Below, one piece after another: positions 1 through 8,284 of a stretch of DNA of 64,000 nucleotides. Below the pieces are notes generated by a model. The model was not told the DNA's origin and made no database searches. It saw nothing but the letters and a program-made list of their open reading frames with translations. The stretch's first letter is position 1; the number at the start of each line of letters is the position of its first letter. This DNA is from JAOADN01 sp049323795 (GTDB taxonomy: Bacteria > Pseudomonadota > Alphaproteobacteria > Rhodobacterales > Rhodobacteraceae), in NCBI GenBank assembly GCA_049323795.1, contig JBMOOH010000043.1, positions 20,198 through 84,197 on the forward strand, in the 5' to 3' direction. The position numbers were made by a program, and so were the translations under genes.

Positions 1-449
1 GGGAGATCGGGGACGAGTTCGGGGGCTTCGGCCTTCCCGATGCCTTCCCGGCGACCGACGAACCGGAACCGGGCAAGCACCGGGGTGAAGCGACAACCAT
101 CGCCGTCGTCGCGACCGACGCCCGGCTCTCGCAGGTCCAGGTCCAGCGCATGGCGATCGCCGCGCACGACGGAATGGCGCGCGCACTTGTCCCCTCGCAT
201 ACGCTTCTCGACGGCGATCTGGTCTTTGCCGTCGCCACCGGGCGGCGGGCGCTGGCAGATCCGGTCGCAGAGACCTTCGCCCTCGGCCACGCCGCCGCAT
301 CCTGTCTTGCGCGCGCCATCGCCAGGGCGGTGTTCGAAGCGCGGCCCGATCCGGGAGACGTGCTTCCAGCCTGGGCGGCGAGGTTCGGGCGTGCCGGACC
401 GCACGCCGCCCCGACCCCTTCTTCCGCGGCAAGGACCCCGCGGCCCTGA
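1..449 (+). CDS. P1 family peptidase (DmpA/L-aminopeptidase type), 3' part, cut by window edge
   Basis: Only the C-terminal ~148 residues are present; the reading frame is open from base 3 to the TGA at 447-449. The visible part includes 'TTIAVVATDARLSQVQ', then 'MAIAAHDGMARAL' and 'HTLLDGDLVFAVATG'. These are typical of the C-terminal domain of S58/P1 peptidases (DmpA-like aminopeptidases), Ntn-type enzymes that self-cleave before a nucleophilic Ser. The cleavage site lies upstream of the window, so activity cannot be judged. The last ~25 residues are Pro/Ala-rich and not recognisable. Converges on the alpha/beta hydrolase gene with a 142-base gap in which I see nothing clear. Confidence 0.8.
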   Translation, partial: EIGDEFGGFGLPDAFPATDEPEPGKHRGEATTIAVVATDARLSQVQVQRMAIAAHDGMARALVPSHTLLDGDLVFAVATGRRALADPVAETFALGHAAASCLARAIARAVFEARPDPGDVLPAWAARFGRAGPHAAPTPSSAARTPRP

Positions 450-591
450 TGCCGCGCGGCCCCGGGCGCGAGACGCGCATCCGCCGGGCCGGCGAAATGC
501 CGGCAGCCCGGACAGGTTCTCGATGGCCGACACCGCTCGGCGCGGCAGACGTGGCGGCAACGGGCCCGGCCCGAAGGGGGACTCCGAAAGG

Positions 592-1383
592 CTACCGTCC
601 GCCGAGCAGCGCCCCCATCAGCAGAGACTCCGCCCGCTCCAGCCCCCCGATCACGTCGAAATGGTGCCGGTCCGTCTCGACCGTGACCGGCACGCCCCAG
701 GCCTCGCCGAGCCACCGCGCCTGGTCGAGGAAGGCGGGCCGCTCGGCCCCGCCGACCCAGACATGGACGGGCAGGTCGGGGATGTTCAGCAGGAAGGCCG
801 GGCTCTCCTCCAGCACCTCCTCGGCGTCGATCCGGAGCGTTTCGTTCATCGTCGTCTCGCGGAGCGGCCCGAGGTCCGACAGGGGCGAGATCGGGACCAC
901 GTTCACCAGCCGGTCCGCCACGTCCTCGGGCAGCACCCCCTCGCAGGCCATCCGCGCCGACAGATGCCCGCCCGCCGAATGGCCCGTCACCACGATGGGC
1001 CCGTCAACCGGCCCCGCCGCCGCCGTCACCGCCGCCGCGACCTCCCGGGTGATCTCGAAGATCCGCGCGGCGGGGGCGAGCGTGTAGGCGGGCATCGCCA
1101 CCGCCCAGCCGCGCGCCAGCGCGCCGGCGGCGAGGTGCGAGAAGTCCCGGGGAGAAAAGGCCATCCAGTAGCCGCCGTGGATGAACACCGCGAGCCCCTC
1201 GGGCGCCCGGTCGGGCAAATGGAGGTCGTACCAGTTCCGCTCGCCCGGCCCGTAGGCCAGGCCGAGCCGGGACGCCCCCGCACGCGATGCCCTGAACGCC
1301 GCGGCCGCCGCCGCCCAGCGTTCCGGGAACTCTTCCCCGCCCGGAATGTATCTGGAATTCGAATAGGCCTCATCCAGCCGCAT
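592..1383 (-). CDS. alpha/beta hydrolase (kynurenine formamidase/esterase-like)
   Basis: 263-residue cytoplasmic hydrolase. The oxyanion-hole motif HGGYW is at residues 69-73, the nucleophile elbow GHSAGG is around Ser136, and a late His pair at 240-241 (HHFD) is the likely catalytic His. HGGYW plus GHSAGG is typical of the arylformamidase/carboxylesterase branch, so a formamidase or short-chain esterase is likely, but the substrate is not determined. I chose the Met at 1383 because 'MRLDEAYSNSRYIPGG' matches the usual N-terminus of the family; an in-frame ATG at 1434 would add 17 poorly structured residues. Divergent from gabD across about 80 bases. Confidence 0.85.
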   Translation of the reverse strand: MRLDEAYSNSRYIPGGEEFPERWAAAAAAFRASRAGASRLGLAYGPGERNWYDLHLPDRAPEGLAVFIHGGYWMAFSPRDFSHLAAGALARGWAVAMPAYTLAPAARIFEITREVAAAVTAAAGPVDGPIVVTGHSAGGHLSARMACEGVLPEDVADRLVNVVPISPLSDLGPLRETTMNETLRIDAEEVLEESPAFLLNIPDLPVHVWVGGAERPAFLDQARWLGEAWGVPVTVETDRHHFDVIGGLERAESLLMGALLGGR

Positions 1384-1463
1384 TCTGGCCCGCGCCTCCC
1401 CTTCGGCTGGACTTTCCCGCCCGTGCCGTGCCATTCCTCTACGCCATTCCGATGGAGGTTCCC

Positions 1464-2942
1464 ATGCTCGATTCCGTCACCGATCTTTCGTCCCGCCTGA
1501 AAGATCCCTCGCTTCTCGTGACCAAGGCCTACATCGCCGGAGAGTGGGTCGATGCCGAGGACGGCGCGACGTTCCCCGTGACCAACCCGGCGCGCGGCGA
1601 CACCATCGCCCGCGTCCCCGACCTGAGCCGCAAGGACGCCGCCCGCGCCATCGGGGCCGCCGACAAGGCGCGCCACGAATGGGCCGCCCGCACCGGCAAG
1701 GAACGCGCCGCGATCCTGCGCAAGTGGGCCGACCTGATGGTCGCGAATGCCGACGACCTCGGCGCGATCCTGACCGCCGAACAGGGCAAGCCGCTTGCCG
1801 AGGGCAAGGGCGAGATCCTCTATGGCGCCTCCTTCATCGAGTGGTTCGGCGAGGAAGCCAAGCGCGTCTACGGCCAGACGATCCCCGGCCACCAGCGCAA
1901 CATGCGCCTCATGGTCATCAGGCAGCCCATCGGCGTCGCCGCCTCGATCACGCCGTGGAACTTCCCCAACGCGATGATCGCGCGGAAAGTGGCCCCGGCG
2001 CTCGCCGTCGGCTGCGGCTTCGTCTCGCGCCCGGCCGCCGAAACCCCGCTCTCGGCCCTCGCCATGGCGCTTCTCGCCGAACGCGCCGGCGTGCCCCCGG
2101 GGCTCTTCAGCGTCATCACCTCGAAGCGCTCCTCGGACATCGGCAAGGAGTTCTGCGAGAACCCCCGCGTCCGCAAGCTCACCTTCACCGGCTCGACCGA
2201 GGTAGGCCGCATCCTGCTCCGTCAGGCGGCCGACCAGATCATGAAATGCTCGATGGAGCTTGGCGGCAACGCCCCCTTCATCGTCTTCGACGACGCCGAC
2301 CTCGACAAGGCGGTCGAAGGCGCGATGATCTCGAAGTTCCGCAACAACGGCCAGACCTGCGTCTGCGCGAACCGCATCTACGTGCAGGCCGGCGTCTATG
2401 ACGCCTTCGCCGGAAAGCTTGCGGCGGCGGTCAGCCAGCTGAAGGTCGGCGACGGGCTCGAACCCGGCGTGACCACCGGCCCGCTCATCAACATGGCTGC
2501 CGTGGAGAAGGTCGAGGAGCACCTCGCCGACGCGCTCGCAGGAGGCGCGAACGTCGTCACCGGCGGCAGGCGCCACGCGCTCGGCGGGTCGTTCTTCGAG
2601 CCGACCGTCGTGACCGGCATCACCCCCGCGATGAAGGTCTCGACCGAGGAAACCTTCGGCCCCCTCGCCCCCCTCTTCAGGTTCGAGACCGAGGAGGAGG
2701 TCGTGCGGCTGGCCAACGACACCATCTTCGGCCTGGCCAGCTACTTCTACGCCCGCGACATCGGCCGCATCACCCGCGTGCAAGAGGCCCTGGAATACGG
2801 GATGGTCGGCGTCAACTCGGGCCTCATCTCGACCGAGGTCGCGCCCTTCGGCGGCGTGAAGCAGTCGGGCCTCGGCCGCGAGGGATCGAGCTTCGGGATC
2901 GAGGACTACCTCGAGATCAAGTACATCGCCCATGCCATCTGA
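1464..2942 (+). CDS. gabD: NAD(P)-dependent succinate-semialdehyde dehydrogenase
   Basis: Oxidises succinate semialdehyde to succinate, the last step of the GABA shunt. The 492-residue length and sequence match the GabD branch of aldehyde dehydrogenases. Visible: TPWNFP with Asn166, FTGSTEVG, the general base in MELGGNAP (Glu265), and the nucleophile in NNGQTCVCANR (Cys299). Start chosen at 1464 because GGAGG lies 7-8 bases upstream; an ATG at 1428 lacks this. One oddity: the Lys that normally contacts the adenine ribose (usual motif LKPA) is Arg here (VSRPA, Arg189). Followed by a strong hairpin, so probably monocistronic. GabD versus a close paralogue such as glutarate-semialdehyde dehydrogenase cannot be fully excluded. 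Confidence 0.93.
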   Translation: MLDSVTDLSSRLKDPSLLVTKAYIAGEWVDAEDGATFPVTNPARGDTIARVPDLSRKDAARAIGAADKARHEWAARTGKERAAILRKWADLMVANADDLGAILTAEQGKPLAEGKGEILYGASFIEWFGEEAKRVYGQTIPGHQRNMRLMVIRQPIGVAASITPWNFPNAMIARKVAPALAVGCGFVSRPAAETPLSALAMALLAERAGVPPGLFSVITSKRSSDIGKEFCENPRVRKLTFTGSTEVGRILLRQAADQIMKCSMELGGNAPFIVFDDADLDKAVEGAMISKFRNNGQTCVCANRIYVQAGVYDAFAGKLAAAVSQLKVGDGLEPGVTTGPLINMAAVEKVEEHLADALAGGANVVTGGRRHALGGSFFEPTVVTGITPAMKVSTEETFGPLAPLFRFETEEEVVRLANDTIFGLASYFYARDIGRITRVQEALEYGMVGVNSGLISTEVAPFGGVKQSGLGREGSSFGIEDYLEIKYIAHAI

Positions 2943-2953
2943 CGGCGTTCCCC

Positions 2954-2983
2954 GATGCAGGGGCCGGTTGCGGCCCCTGCATC
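2954..2983 (+). terminator. hairpin terminator after gabD
   Basis: A 13-bp perfect stem (2954-2966 with 2971-2983) and GTTG loop begin 11 bases after the gabD stop. No T-run follows, as is common in GC-rich alphaproteobacteria. Confidence 0.7.
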
Positions 2984-3032
2984 ACTCCCTGGCGATCAGG
3001 TCCGGCAACACGCCTGAAGCGGGCGCTCCGCC

Positions 3033-4304
3033 ATGCTGACCGAAATCCTGATCGTGGCCCTGCTCATCGTGGTGAACGGGGCGCTCGCCATGTCCGAACT
3101 CGCCGTCGTGTCGGCGCGGACGGCCCGCCTCCGCGCGATGGCCGAAACCGGCGTCCGCGGCGCGGCGACGGCCATTCGCCTTGCCGAACATCCGGGGCGG
3201 TTCCTTTCGGCCGTCCAGATCGGGATCACCCTCGTCGGCGTCCTCTCCGGTGCCTTTTCGGGGGCCACGCTGGGGGCGCGGCTTTCCGGATGGCTCGCCG
3301 CGCGGGGCCTGTCGCCCGATATGGCCTATACCCTCGGGGTCGGGGGTGTCGTCGTGGTTCTGACATATCTCTCGCTGATCGTGGGCGAACTGGTTCCCAA
3401 GCAGATCGCGCTGCGGAACCCCGAGGCGGTGGCGGCCCTCGTCGCGGGGCCGATGTCGGTGATCTCGCGCGTCACCGCACCCATCGTCTGGCTGCTCGAC
3501 CGGTCGGGCCGACTCGTGCTCGCGCTCGTCGGTCTCGGCGGCAAGGGCGACCAGACGATCAGCGATCTGGAGATCCGCAGCCTGCTCGCCGAGGCGCACG
3601 AGGCCGAGGTGATCGAACCCGAAGAAAAGCAGATGATGGAAGGCGTCATGCGCCTCGGCGACCGTTCGGCGCGCGGTATCATGACCCCCCGGCACGAAGT
3701 CGAGACCGTTCCTTCCGATACGCCCCTGAAGGCAATCCTCGCCCGCTTCGCCGAGAGCGGGCATACGCGGATACCGGTCGAGAATGCCGAAGGCGAGATC
3801 GTCGGGGTCTGGTTCATGCGCGACTTCATCGAAGCCGCGGGCGGGGCGCGCCCCAACCCCGCCGCGCTGATCCGGGACGTGCCGGTGGTGTCCGACCGCG
3901 CCGACGCGCTCGACGTGCTCAAGGTCCTGCGCGACGGCCGTGGCGGCATCGCGCTCGTCTATGACGAGTTCGGGCATTTCGAGGGGATCGTGACGGCGGG
4001 CGACTTCCTCGGTGCGATCACCGGCGGGCTCGACGACGACGAGGAAGAGCCGGCGGTCGTCCGGCGCGAGGACGGAAGCTGGCTGGTCGCCGGATGGATG
4101 CCCGCCGACGAATTCCGCGACGCGCTCGGTGTGCCGCTTCCCGAAAACGGCGACTTCGACACGGTCGCGGGCCTCTTCATCTCGATCCACCAACGCCTGC
4201 CCGAACTGGGCGACGTGGCGACGCTCGGCCCCTGGCGCTTCGAAGTCGTCGACATGGACGGGCGGCGCATCGACAAGGTGCTGGTGGCCCGGGCCGCGGA
4301 ATAG
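3033..4304 (+). CDS. CNNM/CorC-HlyC family membrane protein (DUF21, CBS pair, transporter-associated domain)
   Basis: 423-residue inner-membrane protein. The N-terminal half (about 1-190) is a DUF21/CNNM membrane domain with hydrophobic segments near 4-22, 60-85, 98-120 and 135-160. It is followed by a CBS pair (about 200-325, including 'RGIMTPRHEVETV' and 'LVYDEFGHFEGIVT') and a CorC_HlyC-type C-terminal domain (about 335-420). The family is linked to Mg/Co or other divalent cation efflux and often annotated 'hemolysin'; a haemolytic role is unlikely. The gene stands alone. The start has no strong Shine-Dalgarno, but the family N-terminus fits. Confidence 0.88.
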   Translation: MLTEILIVALLIVVNGALAMSELAVVSARTARLRAMAETGVRGAATAIRLAEHPGRFLSAVQIGITLVGVLSGAFSGATLGARLSGWLAARGLSPDMAYTLGVGGVVVVLTYLSLIVGELVPKQIALRNPEAVAALVAGPMSVISRVTAPIVWLLDRSGRLVLALVGLGGKGDQTISDLEIRSLLAEAHEAEVIEPEEKQMMEGVMRLGDRSARGIMTPRHEVETVPSDTPLKAILARFAESGHTRIPVENAEGEIVGVWFMRDFIEAAGGARPNPAALIRDVPVVSDRADALDVLKVLRDGRGGIALVYDEFGHFEGIVTAGDFLGAITGGLDDDEEEPAVVRREDGSWLVAGWMPADEFRDALGVPLPENGDFDTVAGLFISIHQRLPELGDVATLGPWRFEVVDMDGRRIDKVLVARAAE

Positions 4305-4413
4305 CGGCGGGCGGGGTCGTGGGATGGCGATCGCGTGTCGCGGATCGCCGGCGAAGCGGTCCGCCCTTCGCGCTAGGGTGCCGGCGAACATCGCCAGGAA
4401 AGGGGTCTTTTTG

Positions 4414-4767
4414 ATGCAGACCATGATTCGTCTTCCCGCCACGACCGGTCTCGAACCATCGACCGGCGATCTGGACGGCTGGACCGTCATCGAAGGCACG
4501 CCCTCAATGAGGACCTGGGTGCTCCACACCTCGGCGGCGGGCGACATGGCCTGCGGCATCTGGGAATGCACGCCCGGCACCTACCACGCCACCTACACGG
4601 CCTACGAATACGTGGTGATGATCGAAGGCCGCATCGTCATCACCCCCGATGGCGACCAGCCGGTCACGGTCAGGGCGGGGGACGCCTTCGTGGTCGAGCC
4701 GACCTTCAGGGGGACGTGGAGGATCGAAGAGAAGGTGCGCAAGCACTTCGACTTCCGCCTCCGCTGA
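4414..4767 (+). CDS. cupin domain protein (DUF861/cupin_3)
   Basis: 117-residue single-domain cupin. The region 48-112 ('GIWECTPGTYHATYTAYEY', 'GDAFVVEPTFRGTWRIEE') is the DUF861 pattern found in (S)-ureidoglycine aminohydrolase-type and many uncharacterised proteins, so only the fold is certain. ATG 4414 is preceded by AGGAAAGGGG at about 4396-4405. Longer upstream extensions of this frame are spurious. The 287 bases after it (4768-5054) hold no gene I can support, though they must contain the promoter of the next gene. Confidence 0.8.
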   Translation: MQTMIRLPATTGLEPSTGDLDGWTVIEGTPSMRTWVLHTSAAGDMACGIWECTPGTYHATYTAYEYVVMIEGRIVITPDGDQPVTVRAGDAFVVEPTFRGTWRIEEKVRKHFDFRLR

Positions 4768-5054
4768 CGCGCCCGCGCCTCGCCGGCGCGATGACGGCCC
4801 CACAGGGCCAGAACCCGCGCAACGCGCCAAGCCTGCTTCGGATCCAGTGCGGGCTGACGATGGGTTCCGGGCCGGCACCTCCGGGCATCGCCCGCCGTCT
4901 ATCTTTTCCGAAGGCCGGAACCTGTCCCCCGCCGTGAACGTTTCCGCCGTGTTATCGGATAGCAGAGGGGCGATTTTGCCTAGCGTCCCGCTGCCGTCCA
5001 GCTTCCCCGACAAGGCCCGGCTGCTCGGGCCTGGATCGAGAAAGGAAACACGGG

Positions 5055-5627
5055 ATGCTGCCGAATCTCAGGACTGCAGCCATGGCCTCGATGCTCGGCG
5101 CCGCCGTCGCGGCCGCACCGGCCGGACCTGCCCTGGCCTTGGGCAAGAACGAACAGAATTTCCTCAAGGGCGTTCTGGCGGCCGTCGCGGTAGGCGTGCT
5201 GCTGAACCAGGCGCGGAAGTCCGACAACGTCAGCCGCGCCCCCACTCCGGTCTACCGTGAGCCGGTCTACCGTGAACCGGCCTACGCCACCCCGACCTAC
5301 CGGTCACCGGCCTATGGCGCGCCCACGTACCGGAACGGCGATTACAGCCGCATCCCCACCTACCGGGAAAATGATTACAGCCGCATTCCGTCCTACGGGA
5401 CGGTGACCCCTGCGGCGCGTTCGGCCTTCCTGAACTACAGTCCGCCGATGCGCCGCGCCATTCAGGCCAGGCTTGCCGACTACGGCTACTACACCGGCGC
5501 CATCGACGGCATCTGGGGTCCGCGTACCGATGCGGCGCTCAGATCCTATGCCGCCGATGCGGGTCTGAGCGCGCGGCTCGGGAGCTATTCGGGGGCGGTC
5601 TCGGTGCTCGACAGCCTGGCGGTCTGA
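5055..5627 (+). CDS. exported peptidoglycan-binding-domain protein with Tyr/Pro repeats
   Basis: 190 residues. A Sec-type signal peptide (about 1-29, ending ...PALALG) is followed by a second hydrophobic stretch (38-51). Next comes a low-complexity linker of YREP, TYRSP and YGAPTYR units and a longer imperfect repeat (NGDYSRIPTYR / ENDYSRIPSYG). The C-terminal 60 residues ('RRAIQARLADYGYYTGAIDGIWGPRT') form a PG_binding_1 domain. Likely periplasmic or cell-wall-associated, with a structural or enzyme-targeting role; no catalytic domain is visible. GAAAGG lies just before the ATG. A hairpin ends the unit. Confidence 0.82.
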   Translation: MLPNLRTAAMASMLGAAVAAAPAGPALALGKNEQNFLKGVLAAVAVGVLLNQARKSDNVSRAPTPVYREPVYREPAYATPTYRSPAYGAPTYRNGDYSRIPTYRENDYSRIPSYGTVTPAARSAFLNYSPPMRRAIQARLADYGYYTGAIDGIWGPRTDAALRSYAADAGLSARLGSYSGAVSVLDSLAV

Positions 5628-5668
5628 AAGGGCAACCGGTTTTCAAGGGCCAGGGTGGGGTAACGAGT

Positions 5669-5698
5669 GGCGGCGCAGGATGGCCCTCCTGCGCCGCC
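5669..5698 (+). terminator. 12-bp-stem hairpin after the peptidoglycan-binding gene
   Basis: Perfect inverted repeat (5669-5680 with 5687-5698, loop TGGCCC) 41 bases downstream of the stop, separating this gene from the SDR gene. Confidence 0.65.
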
Positions 5699-5813
5699 TC
5701 CATTTGCGCATCCCGGCCACGGGGTGGCGCGAGGGACGGAGGCCCGGGCCTGGCCAGCGCGGCACGCCCTGCCTAGGCTGCATGGGGGGGAAGCAGCAGA
5801 GGACGGACAGGCG

Positions 5814-6542
5814 ATGACGGAACGGGTGGCAGTGGTGACCGGCGCGGCCGGAGGCATGGGACAGGCGATTGCGCGCCGGCTTCTGTCGGATGGCCTTGCC
5901 GTCGTCGGTGTGGATATCGCGGAGAAGGGGCTGGCAGCGCTCGACCTCGGAGGGCGGTTCCTTCCCGAGGTCGCCGACCTGACGGACGCAAGCGCCGTCG
6001 CCGCGCTTTTCGCGCGCCTGGCCGTGCGCTTCGGCGGGATCGATGCACTCGTGAACAACGCGGGCACCTGCTTCATGTCCGACTTCCCCGACATCCCGGC
6101 CGAGGAACTCGACCGCCAGATGGCGACCAACTTCTCGTCCGCCTTCCACTGCTGCCAGGAGGCGGTGAAAGCCATGGCGGGGCGGCCGGGGGTGCGCAAG
6201 ATCATCAACATCTCCTCGAACGGCGCCTACAACTTCGACGTCTTCGACCCGCCCCACTACCGCGCCTCCAAGGCTGCGATGGATACCCTGACCAAAGACC
6301 TCGCCCGGCGCTATGCGAGGGAGAGGATCGCGGTCAACTCGATCGCCCCGGCGATGACGGAAACCCCTCTTTTCAATGTGCTGACCGAGGATGTGCTGGC
6401 CCGCGCCATCTCGGCCATGCCCCACGGCCACGCCATGAAACCGTCTGAAATCGCGGCCTGGGTGGGGTTCCTGATCTCGCCCGCAGGGGACGTTTCGTCG
6501 GGCAACGTCATCATCCTCAACCAAGGCCGGGACGTGCGCTGA
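5814..6542 (+). CDS. SDR family NAD(P)-dependent oxidoreductase
   Basis: 242-residue classical short-chain dehydrogenase: cofactor motif TGxxxGxG at residues 9-16, NNAG at 81-84, and a catalytic set of Ser135, Tyr149 and Lys153 (YRASK). Substrate unknown. ATG 5814 was chosen because the domain begins right there (MTERVAVVTGAAGG) and a purine-rich AGAGGA lies upstream; the longer frame from 5667 is low complexity and crosses a terminator. The stop is one base before the GTG of the aminotransferase, so the two are almost certainly co-transcribed and translationally coupled. Confidence 0.88.
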   Translation: MTERVAVVTGAAGGMGQAIARRLLSDGLAVVGVDIAEKGLAALDLGGRFLPEVADLTDASAVAALFARLAVRFGGIDALVNNAGTCFMSDFPDIPAEELDRQMATNFSSAFHCCQEAVKAMAGRPGVRKIINISSNGAYNFDVFDPPHYRASKAAMDTLTKDLARRYARERIAVNSIAPAMTETPLFNVLTEDVLARAISAMPHGHAMKPSEIAAWVGFLISPAGDVSSGNVIILNQGRDVR

Positions 6543-6543
6543 C

Positions 6544-7677
6544 GTGCCGAGGGTCAAGATCCACCCCCTCTTCGACTACCTCCTCCGCATGGCCGACGCG
6601 GCCCCCGAAGCCTTCGTCGGCTTCTCGCTTGCGAGCCCGCCGGAACTGGGCGAGTTCCTTCCCGACCTCGACCCCCGGATGCCCCTCGACTGGAACGGCC
6701 GCTCGTTCCAGGGCCTGCCGGACCTGCGCGAGGCGGTGATCCGTCAGGCAGGTCTGACAGGCACCTGTTCCCCCGGCGACGTCCTGATCACGGCCGGCGC
6801 GGCCGAGGCGAACTATCTGGCCATGCGGCAGCTTCTGGAACCGGGCGACGAGGTCGTGACCGAAGCGCCCGGCTGGCCCCAGGCGGGAGTGCTGGCCGAG
6901 GCTGCGGGCGCGCGGCTGGTGACGGTGAAGCGGCGCGAGGAGGATGGATGGGCGCTCGACCTCGACGCGGTCGCGCGGGCCGTGACGGACCGGACGAAGA
7001 TGATTTTCCTCACGAATCCGAACAACCCGACCGGCCGCCTCTTCACCCCCGCCGACCTGACCCGCCTTGCCGGAATCGCCGGCCGCACGGGCGCATGGCT
7101 TCTGGTCGACGAGGTCTATGCCGGTCTCGAATGGACGGCCGGGAGGGCTCCCTCCATCGCGGGCCTCTGCGACCGCAGCATCACGACGGGCAGCGTGTCG
7201 AAGGCACTCGGGCTGCAGGGCCTGCGCACCGGCTGGATGATCTGCCGCGACAGGGGCCTGATCCGCGACGCGATGATCCTGCGCGAGAACGGGTCCGAGA
7301 TCATGAACATCCTCGGCGAGGTCATCGCCGGGATCGCGCTGCGCCCCGGTCGGCTGGCCGCCGCGATGGACAGGGCGCGGGCCGAGGGCCGCGCGAACCT
7401 CGATGCGCTCGACGCCTTCATCCGGGCCACGCCGGGGCTGTCCTGGGTGCAGCCCGAGGCGGGTCTGATCGGCCTCGCCCGTCTGCCGGAGGGGGTGGAT
7501 GCCGACCACCTCGCACAGACACTGCTCGCCGAGCCCTACCGCACCTTCGTCCTTCCGGGATCGGTCTATGGCGAGCCGCGCCACATCCGCGTCGGCGTCG
7601 GCGGCGGCGAGGCGGCGCGGTTGCCGGAGGGGCTGGCGCGGCTGGCGCGGTGCCTTGCGGACATGGGCGCGCGGTGA
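6544..7677 (+). CDS. PLP-dependent aminotransferase, class I/II
   Basis: 377 residues with a GTG start, coupled to the SDR gene (1-base gap). Fold-type I motifs: 'TAGAAEANYLAM', NPNNPTG (substrate/PLP pocket), 'LVDEVYAG' with the Asp that binds the pyridine nitrogen, and 'TTGSVSKALGLQGLRTGW' containing the Schiff-base Lys220. Related to the MalY/capreomycidine-synthase-like group of small aminotransferases, but specificity is not readable. Pairing with an SDR suggests a two-step conversion of an amino or oxo acid (inference). Confidence 0.88.
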   Translation: MPRVKIHPLFDYLLRMADAAPEAFVGFSLASPPELGEFLPDLDPRMPLDWNGRSFQGLPDLREAVIRQAGLTGTCSPGDVLITAGAAEANYLAMRQLLEPGDEVVTEAPGWPQAGVLAEAAGARLVTVKRREEDGWALDLDAVARAVTDRTKMIFLTNPNNPTGRLFTPADLTRLAGIAGRTGAWLLVDEVYAGLEWTAGRAPSIAGLCDRSITTGSVSKALGLQGLRTGWMICRDRGLIRDAMILRENGSEIMNILGEVIAGIALRPGRLAAAMDRARAEGRANLDALDAFIRATPGLSWVQPEAGLIGLARLPEGVDADHLAQTLLAEPYRTFVLPGSVYGEPRHIRVGVGGGEAARLPEGLARLARCLADMGAR

Positions 7678-7738
7678 GGCGGCGATTTCTCGCCCCCCTC
7701 CCAAGGATCATGGCGCGGCCTGCGTCATACCGGGCACG

Positions 7739-8284
7739 ATGCGCATGACCACGGGCGACGAGGACCTTGCGATGGCGGCGGGCGGCGGCGACCGCGCCGC
7801 CTTCGCGGCGCTTCTCGGCCGCCACTACGACCGCATCCGGGGCCTCGCCTTCCGGCTGACCGGATCGGCCGCCGAGGCCGACGACCTGACGCAGGATGTC
7901 TGCCTGGCGCTTCCCGCGAAGCTCTCGGGGTTCCGGGGCGCAGCGCGGTTCACGACCTGGCTCTACCGCGTCACGGTGAACGCCGCACACGACCGCCGCC
8001 GCCGCGCCGCGACCCATGCCCGCGCGGCGGAGGGCTGGGGCGACTGTGAGGTGGACCGGCAGGAGGCCATGGCCGAGGCGCGGGCCGCGCGGGACTGGCT
8101 GGCCGCGACGATGCGCCAGTTGCCGCCGGAGCTGCGCGACACCGCAGCGCTGACGCTGGGCGAGGCGCTGAGCCAGGCCGACGCCGCCGAAGTGCTGGGC
8201 GTCAGCGAGGGCACGGTCGCGTGGCGCATGAGCGAGGTGAAGAAGAGGCTCCGCGCACTGGCACGGGCGGAGGGAATGCTGTGA
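7739..8284 (+). CDS. ECF-type RNA polymerase sigma factor
   Basis: 181 residues from ATG 7739 (a second in-frame ATG at 7745 is equally possible). Region 2: 'FAALLGRHYDRIRGLAFRLTGSAAEADDLTQDVCLAL' with the DDLTQDV core and 'FTTWLYRVTVN'. Region 4: 'PELRDTAALTLGEALSQADAAEVLGVSEGTVAWRMSEVKKRL' with a helix-turn-helix. Its stop overlaps the GTG of the downstream VWA gene by three bases, so the two are translationally coupled. That is the usual arrangement of an ECF sigma factor and its membrane regulator. No -35/-10 autoregulatory site was confidently recognised. Confidence 0.88.
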   Translation: MRMTTGDEDLAMAAGGGDRAAFAALLGRHYDRIRGLAFRLTGSAAEADDLTQDVCLALPAKLSGFRGAARFTTWLYRVTVNAAHDRRRRAATHARAAEGWGDCEVDRQEAMAEARAARDWLAATMRQLPPELRDTAALTLGEALSQADAAEVLGVSEGTVAWRMSEVKKRLRALARAEGML

